This document shows, in pieces, positions 33,608 to 42,113 of a DNA stretch of 64,000 bases. The stretch is taken from positions 62,001 to 126,000 of the forward strand of contig NZ_JAZAQL010000001.1 of NCBI RefSeq assembly GCF_037081675.1. Reading direction: 5' to 3'. Within the stretch, counting starts at the first letter, position 1. Every line of letters starts with the position of its first letter. The notes under the pieces are model-generated. The model worked only from the letters and a program-made list of their open reading frames with translations, made no database searches and was not told where the DNA came from. Origin of the DNA: Halorubellus litoreus. Lineage in GTDB: Archaea; Halobacteriota; Halobacteria; Halobacteriales; Natrialbaceae. A program made the translations under genes and the position numbers.

Positions 33608-33814
33608 ATGCGTCGAGCCGACTTCGTGCTCGCGGCCATCCCCGGCATCGTCGCCACCGGCCTGTTCGCGGAGCGCGCCACCGCCGCCGTCGCCGACTCC
33701 GGCGGCGGGGCCGCCGACACTCTCGCGACCCTCCCGCTGTTCGCGGTCGCGCTCGTCGGCGCCCTCGCGCTCATCTGCTACGAGGTCACCACCGCGAACG
33801 CCATCGACGCCTGA
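33608..33814 (+). CDS. Small two-helix membrane protein
   Basis: The 68-residue protein has two hydrophobic segments (about 5-30 and 42-60) and a C terminus YEVTTANAIDA. No family was recognised. ATG 33608 is preferred over an in-frame ATG at 33560 because the 16-base element and likely promoter lie between them; the longer form would add a poorly hydrophobic, basic stretch. The next 172 bases contain only the promoter of the L37Ae gene. Confidence 0.6.
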   Translation: MRRADFVLAAIPGIVATGLFAERATAAVADSGGGAADTLATLPLFAVALVGALALICYEVTTANAIDA

Positions 33815-33952
33815 CCCACCCAGGGCGAGCACACCACGCCACGAGCGAGTCGCTCACCAACCATCCCGGCATCCTCGCACCGCCACCAGCGGACCGCTCC
33901 AGCGGCGCTTGCGGGGAGTTCCCACGGCGTCGTCGCGGCCTCGACTCAACAG

Positions 33953-33959
33953 GTTTAAC
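33953..33959 (+). promoter_or_regulatory. TATA box of the L37Ae-RpoP-Pcc1 operon
   Basis: GTTTAAC lies 28-34 bases before ATG 33987 and predicts a very short leader. Confidence 0.55.
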
Positions 33960-33986
33960 TGTGCCGTAGCGGTATCAGCGAGTATC

Positions 33987-34265
33987 ATGGCCAAGAAGCA
34001 GGGACGCACCGGCAGTGCCGGCCGATTCGGCGCCCGATACGGGCGCGTGGCCCGCCGCCGCGTCATGGAGATCGAGCGCGACATGAACAAGGACCACGCC
34101 TGCCCGGACTGCGGCACCGACGCCGTGGACCGCAAGGGCACCGGCATCTGGGTGTGCCAGCGCTGCGGGCACAAGTTCGCCGGTGGCACGTACAGCCCCG
34201 AGACGCCCGGCGGCAAGAGCGTCCGCCGGTCCATCCGCGCCGCACTCGAGGAGCAGGGCGAATGA
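33987..34265 (+). CDS. rpl37ae: Ribosomal protein eL43 (L37Ae)
   Basis: The 92-residue large-subunit protein has the family start MAKKQGRTGSAGRFGARYGRVARRR and a zinc ribbon with CPDCGTDAV and CQRCGHKF. It is basic at its N terminus, unlike most proteins here, as expected for rRNA binding. Its stop overlaps the rpoP start by four bases, and pcc1 follows, an arrangement conserved in archaea that links translation, transcription and tRNA modification. Confidence 0.96.
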   Translation: MAKKQGRTGSAGRFGARYGRVARRRVMEIERDMNKDHACPDCGTDAVDRKGTGIWVCQRCGHKFAGGTYSPETPGGKSVRRSIRAALEEQGE

Positions 34266-34396
34266 GCTACAAGTGCTCGCGGTGCAAGCGCGACGTGTCG
34301 CTCGACGGCTACGGTGGCGTGCGCTGTCCGTACTGCGGGCACCGCGTGCTGCTGAAGGAACGCAGTCAGGACGTCAAGACCGTCCCCGTCCAGTAA
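34262..34396 (+). CDS. rpoP: RNA polymerase subunit P (Rpo12)
   Basis: This 44-residue zinc-binding subunit of archaeal RNA polymerase, homologous to eukaryotic Rpb12, has CSRCKRDV and CPYCGHRVLLKERS. It is short enough to be missed by length filters. It overlaps rpl37ae by four bases, so the two are translationally coupled. The C terminus DVKTVPVQ is typical of the archaeal subunit. Confidence 0.95.
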   Translation: MSYKCSRCKRDVSLDGYGGVRCPYCGHRVLLKERSQDVKTVPVQ

Positions 34397-34427
34397 CGCG
34401 GATGGTCGCGGCGGCTTGCGACGGGCG

Positions 34428-34679
34428 ATGACCGCGTTCTCTCACGAGACCGTTCTCGAACTCTCCTACGACGACGAGTCGCTGGCTCGGGTCGTCGAGC
34501 GGAGCGTCGGTCGCGAGGTCGGCGAGATAGACGACGACCGCTCCGAGACGACGGTCTCCCGCGACGGCGCAACGGTCGCGTTCACGGTCGGTGCGCGCGA
34601 CCTGACCGCGCTCCGCGCGGCGACGAACACGTGGCTGCGGCTCGCGATGGTCGCCGAACGGACGGCGGCACTCGCCTGA
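34428..34679 (+). CDS. pcc1: KEOPS complex subunit Pcc1
   Basis: The 83-residue Pcc1 protein is the dimerisation subunit of KEOPS, which makes the t6A modification at position 37 of ANN-decoding tRNAs. The family pattern is visible in LELSYDDESLARVVERSV, then ALRAATNTWLRLAMVAERT. It follows rpoP by 31 bases in the same operon. ATG 34428 is preferred; an in-frame ATG at 34416 would add four residues (MRRA). Confidence 0.9.
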   Translation: MTAFSHETVLELSYDDESLARVVERSVGREVGEIDDDRSETTVSRDGATVAFTVGARDLTALRAATNTWLRLAMVAERTAALA

Positions 34680-34746
34680 GCGCTCGTCTCGTGGGTCCTG
34701 CGCGGAAAGCGACGGGTTTTCGGTGGCGGGTCGTGCTGGTCGGGGT

Positions 34747-35640
34747 ATGTCGATCGAGCCGCGGGTGGTGTTCCAGGACGGTATCGACGCGTTCCTCTCG
34801 CGGAAGGCCGTCGCGCTCGGCGCGCTGTTCGTCGTGGTCGGGACGCTCGCGTCCGTCGCCGTGGACTCGCTCGGGCTTTCGCTCTCGGAAGCGCTGCTGG
34901 CAGCGGCGCGCGAGCAGGGACCGGTTCCCGCGGACGTCCAGGCGGAGTACGCGCGGTTACGCGAGCAGTTGGCGTGGGCGGCCGACGTGTCGGTCGCGGG
35001 CGCGTTCTGGTTGTTCGTCGCGTCCGTCGCGACGGGCGAGGTGGCGCGCATCGGCGCGATCCGCGCGCTCGCCGACGAGGAGAGCGACGACCTCCGCGTC
35101 GAGCACTTCTCGCGGCGCTTCCTCCGCGTGTTCGCGAACCGCATCGTGGTCGCGATACTGACCGCGGTCGTCCTCGCCGTCACCGCGATACCGACACTCC
35201 TGCTGCCCTCCATCGTCTCCGAGTTCCTCGCACTCCTCGGCCTCGTCCCGTTCGCGTACGTGCTCGTCGGCGTGTACTTCGCGTCGTTCGCGGTGACGCT
35301 CGACGACGACGGCCCGCTCGAGGCGTTCACGCGGTCGTGGTCGCTCGCCGCCGGGAACCGCGTCCCGCTCGTTCTCGTCGCCCTCGGCGTGCTCGCCGTC
35401 ACGCTCGCGTTCTCCCTCCCGACCGTAGTCGCGCTTCCACTCCCGACCGGCACCGGGTCACTCGCCGCGGCCGTCGCCGCGAGCCCCGCCGGGTTCGCCG
35501 TCGCCGCAATCACGGGCGCTATCGCCGCCGTCTTCCGCATCGCCATCGCCACGCACGCCTACCGACAACTCCTCGACCGAGCACGACCGACCATCGACGA
35601 CCACGCGAACCCAGCGACGCCGACCGAGGACGGCTTCTGA
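34747..35640 (+). CDS. Polytopic membrane protein, haloarchaeal family
   Basis: The 297-residue protein has about six transmembrane helices. The segments FVVVGTLASVAVDSLG, SVAGAFWLFVASVATGEVARIG and LGLVPFAYVLVGVYFASFAVTL, followed by a LEAFTRSWSLAAGNR loop, resemble membrane proteins of the DUF4013/DUF7847 kind that haloarchaea encode in several copies. The pattern of paired helices and an amphipathic EAFxRSW segment is shared, but the function is unknown. ATG 34747 is preferred over a codon at 34723 on the basis of the hydrophobic profile. Confidence 0.75.
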   Translation: MSIEPRVVFQDGIDAFLSRKAVALGALFVVVGTLASVAVDSLGLSLSEALLAAAREQGPVPADVQAEYARLREQLAWAADVSVAGAFWLFVASVATGEVARIGAIRALADEESDDLRVEHFSRRFLRVFANRIVVAILTAVVLAVTAIPTLLLPSIVSEFLALLGLVPFAYVLVGVYFASFAVTLDDDGPLEAFTRSWSLAAGNRVPLVLVALGVLAVTLAFSLPTVVALPLPTGTGSLAAAVAASPAGFAVAAITGAIAAVFRIAIATHAYRQLLDRARPTIDDHANPATPTEDGF

Positions 35641-35790
35641 CCGAGTCGCGCGGCGACGACGAACCACCGGCTCGCTCGCCGAGAACCGACTCGTGTCGGT
35701 GCCTCCAGTCCTGAACCACCGGATTCCGCGTTGTCCGCCTACGAGGTCCGAAAGCGGGGGTTTTTCAATCCGGACGTACTGCCTCTGGGT

Positions 35791-36174
35791 ATGCAAGGCA
35801 ATCTGCCGCCCGAGGCACAAGAGAAGATCGAGGAACTGCAGGACCTTCAGGAGACAGCCGAGCAGGTCGCCCGCCAGAAGCAGCAGGCGGAGTCCTCGCT
35901 CACCGAAGCGCAGACGGCGCTCGACGAACTCGACGACATCGACGAAGACACGACGATGTACCGCGAGGTCGGCGAGCTCCTCGTCCAGACCGACTACGAC
36001 GACGCCGCTGACTCCCTCGACGAGAAGGTCTCGAGCCTCGAGATCCGCGTCGAGACCCTCGAGAAGCAGGAGGAGCGCGTGCAGACGCAGTTCGAGGAAC
36101 TCCAGGGCGAGCTCCAGGAGATGCTCGGTGGCGCCGGCGGCGGCGGCCCGATGGGCGGCGCTGGCGGCGCGTAA
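35791..36174 (+). CDS. pfdB: Prefoldin subunit beta
   Basis: The 127-residue chaperone subunit has two long coiled-coil helices (about 8-50 and 75-112) around a beta hairpin containing TTMYREVGELLVQTD. Beta subunits form the four outer arms of the archaeal prefoldin hexamer that hands unfolded proteins to the thermosome. The C terminus is a Gly/Met-rich tail (GGAGGGGPMGGAGGA), seen in halophiles. The start at 35791 follows the T-rich stretch GGTTTTTCAA near 35759. The DUF3194 gene follows after 4 bases, as in many archaea. Confidence 0.92.
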   Translation: MQGNLPPEAQEKIEELQDLQETAEQVARQKQQAESSLTEAQTALDELDDIDEDTTMYREVGELLVQTDYDDAADSLDEKVSSLEIRVETLEKQEERVQTQFEELQGELQEMLGGAGGGGPMGGAGGA

Positions 36175-36178
36175 GCGC

Positions 36179-36427
36179 ATGCCCAGCGACGAAGCAGTCG
36201 TGCAGGCGGCCGCGGAAGCGGCGGAGGGACTGGTTTTCTCCCGGTTCAAGCGCTCGGCAGTCGACGACTTCGACGTCCAGGTGACGTTCGAGGACGGCGT
36301 GCTCGAGGTCGACGTGTGGATTCACGCCCCCGAGAGCGACGTGGACGAGGAGACCGTCGCCGAGGACGCGACGCTCGCCGCACGCAGCGCCGTCGACGAC
36401 CTGTTCGAGGACGCCGACGAGCAGTAA
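36179..36427 (+). CDS. DUF3194 protein
   Basis: This 82-residue acidic protein lies 4 bases after prefoldin beta. DUF3194 proteins are regularly found beside pfdB in archaea, so a link to protein folding is likely but unproven. The sequence includes FSRFKRSAVDDFDVQVTFEDGVLEVDVWI and a helical acidic end. It has no cysteines or membrane helix. Confidence 0.82.
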   Translation: MPSDEAVVQAAAEAAEGLVFSRFKRSAVDDFDVQVTFEDGVLEVDVWIHAPESDVDEETVAEDATLAARSAVDDLFEDADEQ

Positions 36428-36505
36428 CCGACGGTCGTCCTCGCTTCGTTCTCGAACCAGCTATCTCCTCGTAGTCGTGAGTCCGCAACGCTCGGAGGTG
36501 TGAAG

Positions 36506-38452
36506 TCAGAGGAACGCGCCGAGGGTGCCGCTCGTGAGGAGGACGACGAGGAGGCTGAGGGCGACGGTGCCGGCGGTGACGAGGAGCGCGAGTGCGCCGC
36601 CGAGGCTCACCATGACGTTCGCGTGACTGGCGAGGGTTTCGGTGCGGTCGTTCCCGAAGACGGTGACGGTCGCGCGCTCGGTCGCCATCCCGGCCTCGAC
36701 GGGTTCGAGGTCGTCGATGGCGTCGTCGGCGAGGTCCTGGATGACCGCGATGAGGGCGTCCTCGTCGATGGATTCGCCGACCTGGTTCGACGCCTCGACC
36801 TGGTTCACGATGTGCGTGTCGGTCGTCATAACCTCGGCGTCCTCGACGCGGTCGCCGAGCGCCTTCAGGATGCGTTCGCGGAGCCCGGGCTCCATGTTGT
36901 TCCCGTCGACGAGGACGTACGCCGTCAGCTGGTCGTCGACCTCGGTCACGGCGATGCGGACGCCGAGCGGGCCGATGCCGTCGAGTGGCCCCCACTCGGT
37001 CTCGTCCCACGCGGTCCCGAGGCGGAGCGGGTGCTGGTCGGCGTCAGCGAGCGCCTGAGCGGTGCCCTTCGACGCCTGCATCATGTCGAACGAGCGCTCG
37101 CTCCCGGGCGTGACGTGCCCGAGGTCCTCGCCCTGGAGGCCGTTGTTGCAGTTGTGCGCGTCGACGAGCAGGACGTTCTCGAACCCGCCGGCGCGCGCCT
37201 CCGAGGCACACGAGAGACCGACGGCGTAGTCGACGTCGTCCGCGAACTCGGGGCTGTGCGTGGAGACGAGGAGGATGCCGTCGTCGAACGCCTGCCCGAT
37301 GACCTTCGCGTTCCCCTCGACGGTTCGGACGCTCTTGGTTGCGTCCCGACCGTACTCGATGGATTCGTACGCTGCTTCGGCGCGGTCGATGATGGTGTCG
37401 ACCTCGCGGCTCGTCACGAGGTTGAAGTCGTGACCCGCGGTCGCGTGCGGCGGGAACGCGAGCCCGTCGGATTCGCGCGCCACGCGCTCGGGGAGGTTCC
37501 CGCCGCCGATCTCGCCCATCGGACCGGGATGAATCATCGGGAGCACCCAGCGCGCCTTCTCGGTGCCGTCCATGCGGCGGAACGAGGTGACGGTGACGGG
37601 AACGACCGCCTCCTCGCCGACCTCCTCGAAGAAGTCCTCGAGTTCCGTCGACCCCTCCGCGATGTGGCCGATGAAGCCAGCGACGAAGTCGAGGACGGAG
37701 ACGCCCATGTTCGTCCGCCACGGACGGTCGATCGCGTACAGGAAGCCGACGACTGCGAGGCCGTGGAGGAGGCAGACCGCACCGAGGAGGACGAAGTCCG
37801 CGGGGACGACCGCGTACGATATCTCGACGGGTGCGTGCTCGGGTCGGAAGAGGAACGACTGCGCGAGCGTGCGCTCGGGGAACCCGCCTTCGGGCGTGCT
37901 GAGGTAGTAGAGCGTCCCGGAGTACACGAACAGGAGGCCGGCGGCGGCGACGGTCTGGATGCTCGCGGGGATGGCGGCGACGAGCGGTCGATGCCGCGAG
38001 ATGGCGGTGATGACGAACAAGCGGAGCGCGAAGATGCTCGCCAGCCCGAGGAAGAGGACGTCGAAGACGAAGCCGGCGCCGAGGGTCTCGGAGGCGAGCG
38101 CGATGGCGCCGCCGACGACGAGGAACGCGACGACGATGACCTCGCAGAGGAGCGCGAGCAGAGCGGCGCGGTTGTGACTGAGTTGGCCGCCGAGGCGCTG
38201 GTCGACCCACGCGGTTCCGGCGCTCGCGAGGATGGTCGGGATGCCGATGAAGAACACGCCCTCGAACGCGTCGTTGAGCGCGACGAGGAGGCCGGCGTCC
38301 GTGACGAAGTTCGAGCCCGTCGGGTCGATACCGAACGCGCCGAAGCCGATGAGTGCGCCGAAGACGATGGCGAACGTCCAGCTGGTGTACCAGCGTGGAG
38401 CCCGGAAGATGAACCGGGACATACTCGCGAGGTCGCCCTGCGACGCCGTCAT
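36506..38452 (-). CDS. DUF2070 membrane protein
   Basis: The 648-residue archaeal protein has about six N-terminal transmembrane helices (to about residue 250), then a large soluble domain with MIHPGPMGEIGGGNLPERV and VDAHNCNN, the conserved DUF2070 blocks. The His, Asp and Asn residues there suggest metal binding or hydrolysis. A C-terminal pair of helices (about 615-645) follows. The protein is universal in many euryarchaea but has no assigned function. It is read toward the convergent pfdB-DUF3194 genes. A TATA-like CTTATCC lies about 25 bases upstream of ATG 38452. Confidence 0.87.
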   Translation of the reverse strand: MTASQGDLASMSRFIFRAPRWYTSWTFAIVFGALIGFGAFGIDPTGSNFVTDAGLLVALNDAFEGVFFIGIPTILASAGTAWVDQRLGGQLSHNRAALLALLCEVIVVAFLVVGGAIALASETLGAGFVFDVLFLGLASIFALRLFVITAISRHRPLVAAIPASIQTVAAAGLLFVYSGTLYYLSTPEGGFPERTLAQSFLFRPEHAPVEISYAVVPADFVLLGAVCLLHGLAVVGFLYAIDRPWRTNMGVSVLDFVAGFIGHIAEGSTELEDFFEEVGEEAVVPVTVTSFRRMDGTEKARWVLPMIHPGPMGEIGGGNLPERVARESDGLAFPPHATAGHDFNLVTSREVDTIIDRAEAAYESIEYGRDATKSVRTVEGNAKVIGQAFDDGILLVSTHSPEFADDVDYAVGLSCASEARAGGFENVLLVDAHNCNNGLQGEDLGHVTPGSERSFDMMQASKGTAQALADADQHPLRLGTAWDETEWGPLDGIGPLGVRIAVTEVDDQLTAYVLVDGNNMEPGLRERILKALGDRVEDAEVMTTDTHIVNQVEASNQVGESIDEDALIAVIQDLADDAIDDLEPVEAGMATERATVTVFGNDRTETLASHANVMVSLGGALALLVTAGTVALSLLVVLLTSGTLGAFL

Positions 38453-38549
38453 GTGTTCCCTTCGAAACGTCAGAACGGGATAAGCCTAACTAACCAGTTT
38501 CGTACGCTCGCAGCCGAAAGTATGGGCGGTCTCCGGGTCGCTGTCGGCG

Positions 38550-39107
38550 TTACCGGTCCTCGCAGATGGCGACGAAGTTCTCGAACACTTCCTCGCCCTC
38601 CTCGGTGTGTGCGACCTCGGGGTGCCACTGGACGCCGTAGAGGTCGCGGTCGGGGTCGCTCATCGCTTCGACGCCGCAGACGTCGGATTCGGCGGTGCGC
38701 GTGAACCCGTCGGGGACCTCCTTGACCTCGTCGGCGTGACTCGCCCACGTCCGCGTGTCCGGGTGGAGACTGCCGACGAGCGGGTCGTCCGCGTCGAGGA
38801 TGTCGACGGTGACGTCGGCGTACCCGCCGTACTCGCCGCTGCCGACGCGCCCGCCGTCGAGCGCGTGCGCCATCACCTGCATCCCGAGGCAGATGCCGAG
38901 GACGGGGCGGTCGTCGTCGAGGTAGTCGTCCGAGCGGCCGCGACGGTCCATCTCGGGGCCGCCCGAGAGGACGATACCGTCGGCGTCGACGTCGCTCGGG
39001 GGCGTCTCGTTGTCGACGATCTCGGTGTCGACGCCCATGTCGCGGAGGGCGCGGTGCTCGAGGTGCGTGAACTGTCCGTGGTTGTCGACCACGACGATCC
39101 GAGTCAT
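38550..39107 (-). CDS. guaAA: GMP synthase glutaminase subunit A
   Basis: The 185-residue class I glutamine amidotransferase supplies ammonia to a separate GMP synthase subunit B, as is usual in archaea. The catalytic triad is visible: Cys 73 in LGICLGMQ, and His 162 with Glu 164 in VQWHPEV. The N terminus MTRIVVVDNHGQFTHLEHR is typical. Subunit B is not in the window. A CTTTTGA box about 25-30 bases before the start predicts a leaderless transcript. Confidence 0.93.
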   Translation of the reverse strand: MTRIVVVDNHGQFTHLEHRALRDMGVDTEIVDNETPPSDVDADGIVLSGGPEMDRRGRSDDYLDDDRPVLGICLGMQVMAHALDGGRVGSGEYGGYADVTVDILDADDPLVGSLHPDTRTWASHADEVKEVPDGFTRTAESDVCGVEAMSDPDRDLYGVQWHPEVAHTEEGEEVFENFVAICEDR

Positions 39108-39392
39108 ATCGGTCGAAGGCGGTCCCCGGTCAAAAGCCGTCCGGAACGCGCCAGACGGTGTCCGACACGCACGGCCGCCGCCAGCCTGTCAGCACGTAGC
39201 TGGCTCGACGTGACGGCATCGTACGCCCGCCTGCGACCGATCGCTACGTCGTGTTCGTGACGCTCGGACGGGTGGGTGGACGTCAGCGACGACTACGCAG
39301 TCGACTGACCGTGCCGCGGCGAACAACGCTCGGAAACGCGCGCGGCGGCCGTAACGACAACCGCTAAGTCACCAGCGTCACACCGACTGGGT
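39108..39392. other. Intergenic region without a recognised gene
   Basis: This stretch separates guaAA from the small membrane gene. It holds GC-rich short inverted repeats and, at its right end, GCTAAGTC about 27 bases before ATG 39393, a likely TATA box. No tRNA or small ORF was recognised. Confidence 0.45.
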
Positions 39393-39539
39393 ATGAACGT
39401 CGACCTCTCGGAGTTCGACCACCCGACGTGGTTCACCGCCGGCGCGACCGCCGCGGGCTACCTCGTCCTGCTCGCCGTGATGACCGTCCTCCTGTTCGGG
39501 ATTCCGTTCGGGCTCTTCTACTTCCTCGGCGTCGCCTGA
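39393..39539 (+). CDS. Small membrane protein (48 residues)
   Basis: A 48-codon gene begins MNVDLSEFDHPTWFTAGATA and has one or two hydrophobic stretches (about 20-47, YLVLLAVMTVLLFGIPFGLFYFLGVA). The acidic N terminus and TATA spacing support a real leaderless gene. Function unknown. It is convergent with the hydrolase gene, 48 bases apart. Confidence 0.65.
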   Translation: MNVDLSEFDHPTWFTAGATAAGYLVLLAVMTVLLFGIPFGLFYFLGVA

Positions 39540-39587
39540 ACGCCCGACCGTTGCTCGGCGTCGCCCGAACGCCCGTTCGCATCGTGC

Positions 39588-40499
39588 TTACCGGCCAGCG
39601 GCGGCGTCGAGCGCGTCGCCGGCGTGGTCGAGGACGAGTTCGAGGTGGTCAGCGGGCTCGCGGTGCAATCGAGTGTCGGGGAGGACGCGGTCGTAGTGGT
39701 CGGCGGCGTCCGGGTGGACGTTCTCGTCGTCGGCGCCGTGATAGACGTGGACGGTCGGCCCGACGGTGTACTCGTCGAACCCCCAGTCTGTCGCGAGCGC
39801 TCGGTAGTCGTCGACGAGGCCGCGGTGGCCGCGTTCGAGCGCCAGGTCGCGCTCGGTCGCGAGAACTTCGGGGACGGTGGCGTCGTCGACGACGACGTCG
39901 TGCGCCACCGGCGCGGTCGTGAAGAGGTCCAGCAGGCCGTCGCCGTTCTGTCGGCCGAAGACCGCGGCCTGGATACGGCAGGCGAGCGAGAGCCCGAGGC
40001 TCGTGTGGCGAGCGAGGGCGTGCGTCGCGCGAATCATGGTCTCTTGGGGGACGTCCGCGTCCGGCGGGGCGGGACTCGCGAGCAGTGCCGTGCCGTGGAC
40101 GCGCTCGGGGGCGAGCGCGGGGCACGCGAGCGCGTGCGGGCCGCCGCCGGAGAACCCGAGGACGCCCGCCGAATCCAGATCGAGCGCGTCGAGGACGCCC
40201 GTGAACAACGACGCGGCGTCCGCGACCGACCGCTCCGGACGCGGCTCGGACCCACCGAAGCCGGGGCGGTCCGGCGCGAGCACGCGAACGCCGCGCTCGC
40301 GCGCCGGCGCGTCGAGGAACGCCCCGAACGCCCGCGACCCCGGCGTCCCGTGCAGTGCGACGACCGGCGCCCCCTCGGGGTCGCCGAACGAGGCGAACGC
40401 GACCGTCCGTCCGTCGACGTCGACCCGCTCCGTCGGCACGGAGAACGAGCCGGTAGTCGGCGCGTGCGTCGAGTCAGCAGCAGTCGAACGCGGAGACAT
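39588..40499 (-). CDS. Alpha/beta hydrolase
   Basis: The 303-residue alpha/beta hydrolase has the oxyanion-hole region VVALHGTPGSR, nucleophile Ser in LGFSGGGPHA and a C-terminal His in PADHLELV; an Asp in YHGADDENV completes the triad. The family covers esterases, epoxide hydrolases and haloperoxidase-like enzymes, so the substrate is open. ATG 40499 was chosen because a TATA-like TTATTTG lies 25-31 bases upstream; the longer frame from 40622 runs through the promoter. Confidence 0.85.
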   Translation of the reverse strand: MSPRSTAADSTHAPTTGSFSVPTERVDVDGRTVAFASFGDPEGAPVVALHGTPGSRAFGAFLDAPARERGVRVLAPDRPGFGGSEPRPERSVADAASLFTGVLDALDLDSAGVLGFSGGGPHALACPALAPERVHGTALLASPAPPDADVPQETMIRATHALARHTSLGLSLACRIQAAVFGRQNGDGLLDLFTTAPVAHDVVVDDATVPEVLATERDLALERGHRGLVDDYRALATDWGFDEYTVGPTVHVYHGADDENVHPDAADHYDRVLPDTRLHREPADHLELVLDHAGDALDAAAGR

Positions 40500-40523
40500 A
40501 CCGGAGTCTGTCGAGGCAACTGG

Positions 40524-40530
40524 CAAATAA
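40524..40530 (-). promoter_or_regulatory. TATA box of the alpha/beta hydrolase gene
   Basis: On the minus strand TTATTTG lies 25-31 bases before ATG 40499, so transcription should start at or next to the start codon. Confidence 0.5.
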
Positions 40531-40655
40531 GTAACTGGAGCGTCCCACCGACCGCCACACTCCGACCGCGAACGACGCGAGACCCGGTGCGCGGGCATGG
40601 CAGTGCGCCGAAGCCCGCTCACGCGAACGCCTCGCAGGGGAGAACCCGGCGCGGC

Positions 40656-41867
40656 TCAGGCGAACGTCTTCGACACTTCGTCGTCCTCTTCCTCGGCCTG
40701 GATCTTCTCCCAGGCCTCCTCGAAGTCGCTCCGCTGGACCGTCGTCCGGTCGTCGCGGATCGCGAACATCCCGGCCTCCGTACAGATGGCCTTGATGTCC
40801 GCGCCAGACGCGTTCTCCGTGTCCTCCGCGAGCGCCGCGAAGTCCAGGTCGTCGGCGACGTTCATGTTCCGCGTATGGATCTGGAAGATGAGTTCGCGGC
40901 CCTCGGCGTCCGGCTTCGGGACTTCGATGAGGCGGTCGAAGCGCCCGGGGCGGAGGATGGCGCGGTCGAGCATGTCGAAGCGATTGGTGGCGGCGATGAT
41001 GCGGATCTCGCCGCGGTCCTCGAACCCGTCCATCTCACTGAGGAGCTGCATCATCGTCCGCTGGACCTCCGCGTCACCCGAGGTCTTGGACTCGGTACGC
41101 TTCGCGGCGATGGCGTCGATCTCGTCGATGAAGATGACGGCGGGCTCGTGCTCGCGAGCGACCTCGAAGAGGTCGCGGACGAGCTTCGCGCCCTCGCCGA
41201 TGAACTTGTGGACGAGTTCGCTCCCGGCCATCTTGATGAACGTCGCGTCCGTCTCGTTCGCGACGGCTTTCGCGAGCATCGTCTTCCCGGTGCCCGGCGG
41301 CCCGTACAGGAGGACGCCGCTCGGCGGTTCGATGCCGACGTCCACGAACATGTCGGGGTGCTCGAGTGGCATCTCGACGGTCTCGCGGACCTCCTGCATC
41401 TGCTCTTCGAGGCCGCCGATGTCCGCGTAGGACACTTCGGGGCTCTTCGTGACCTCCATCACCCGTGCCCGGACGTCCGTCTCGCTGGAGAGTTCCTTGA
41501 CGATGGAGAGAGAGTTGTTGACGGCGACGCGGTCGTCCGGTTCGAGGTCCTCCTTCATCTCGTCTGTGACCTCGGTGAGGGCCTCCTGGTTGTTCCCGTG
41601 TTGCTTGATGATGACGCCGTCGTCGGTCACTTCCTGGATGGTGGCGACGAACAGCGGGGACTGCTTGAGCTTCTTGTTCTCGTGCGTGAGCCGCTCGAGT
41701 TTCTGCTGGTACTTGTTGTTCTCGGCGTTGGCGTCGAGGAGTTTGTCGCGCATCTCCTCGTTCTGCGCCTCCAGGACTTCGAGGCGCTCCTGCAGGGCGC
41801 TGATCTTCTCCTGCTTGGACGCGTCTTCCGCGTACGGGAAGTCCACGTCGTCCACGGTATCGGTCAT
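40656..41867 (-). CDS. pan: Proteasome-activating nucleotidase
   Basis: The 403-residue AAA+ ATPase unfolds proteins and feeds them to the 20S proteasome. The N-terminal coiled coil (about 12-70), an OB domain and the AAA+ core follow in order, with Walker A GPPGTGKT, Walker B IFIDEID, sensor ATNR and Arg fingers in RPGRFDR. The C terminus ends TFA. This is close to, but not, the canonical HbYX motif used to open the proteasome gate, with Phe in place of Tyr. The ATG at 41867 (MTDTVDD) is preferred to an in-frame ATG at 41885; the TATA-like CTTAAG near 41890 supports the shorter form. Confidence 0.93.
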   Translation of the reverse strand: MTDTVDDVDFPYAEDASKQEKISALQERLEVLEAQNEEMRDKLLDANAENNKYQQKLERLTHENKKLKQSPLFVATIQEVTDDGVIIKQHGNNQEALTEVTDEMKEDLEPDDRVAVNNSLSIVKELSSETDVRARVMEVTKSPEVSYADIGGLEEQMQEVRETVEMPLEHPDMFVDVGIEPPSGVLLYGPPGTGKTMLAKAVANETDATFIKMAGSELVHKFIGEGAKLVRDLFEVAREHEPAVIFIDEIDAIAAKRTESKTSGDAEVQRTMMQLLSEMDGFEDRGEIRIIAATNRFDMLDRAILRPGRFDRLIEVPKPDAEGRELIFQIHTRNMNVADDLDFAALAEDTENASGADIKAICTEAGMFAIRDDRTTVQRSDFEEAWEKIQAEEEDDEVSKTFA

Positions 41868-42037
41868 CACCCACTCGTAAGGCACTGATTCTTAAGAGGC
41901 TTCGGGTGCACTGAGAAAGCCGATTCGCGACCGTGCTATGGGGGAGTCCCGGGCGCGAAAGCGTGGCAGACGGTGGACGACAGGCAGTTCCACCGCAGAC
42001 AGTGCTATGCTTGATTGTGGCATAAAGCACCCACCGA

Positions 42038-42097
42038 CCATACTCTATATTACCATCAGGAATATTCGAACATGGTTAGTATTATTAGGGAGTATGG
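42038..42097 (+). promoter_or_regulatory. AT-rich promoter region with inverted repeat before a winged-helix gene
   Basis: CCATACTC (42038-42045) and GAGTATGG (42090-42097) form a perfect 8-base inverted repeat around a 44-base AT-rich stretch, ending 16 bases before ATG 42114. The TATTATTAGG inside it lies at TATA-box distance. The arrangement would suit autoregulation by the encoded DNA-binding protein. Confidence 0.45.
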
Positions 42098-42113
42098 GCT
42101 ATGGTGTGCTACG

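Noticed and set aside
36500..38704. 734-residue plus-strand frame opposite the DUF2070 gene
   Set aside because: The DUF2070 protein on the minus strand has recognised motifs; the plus frame is a compositional mirror without a family.
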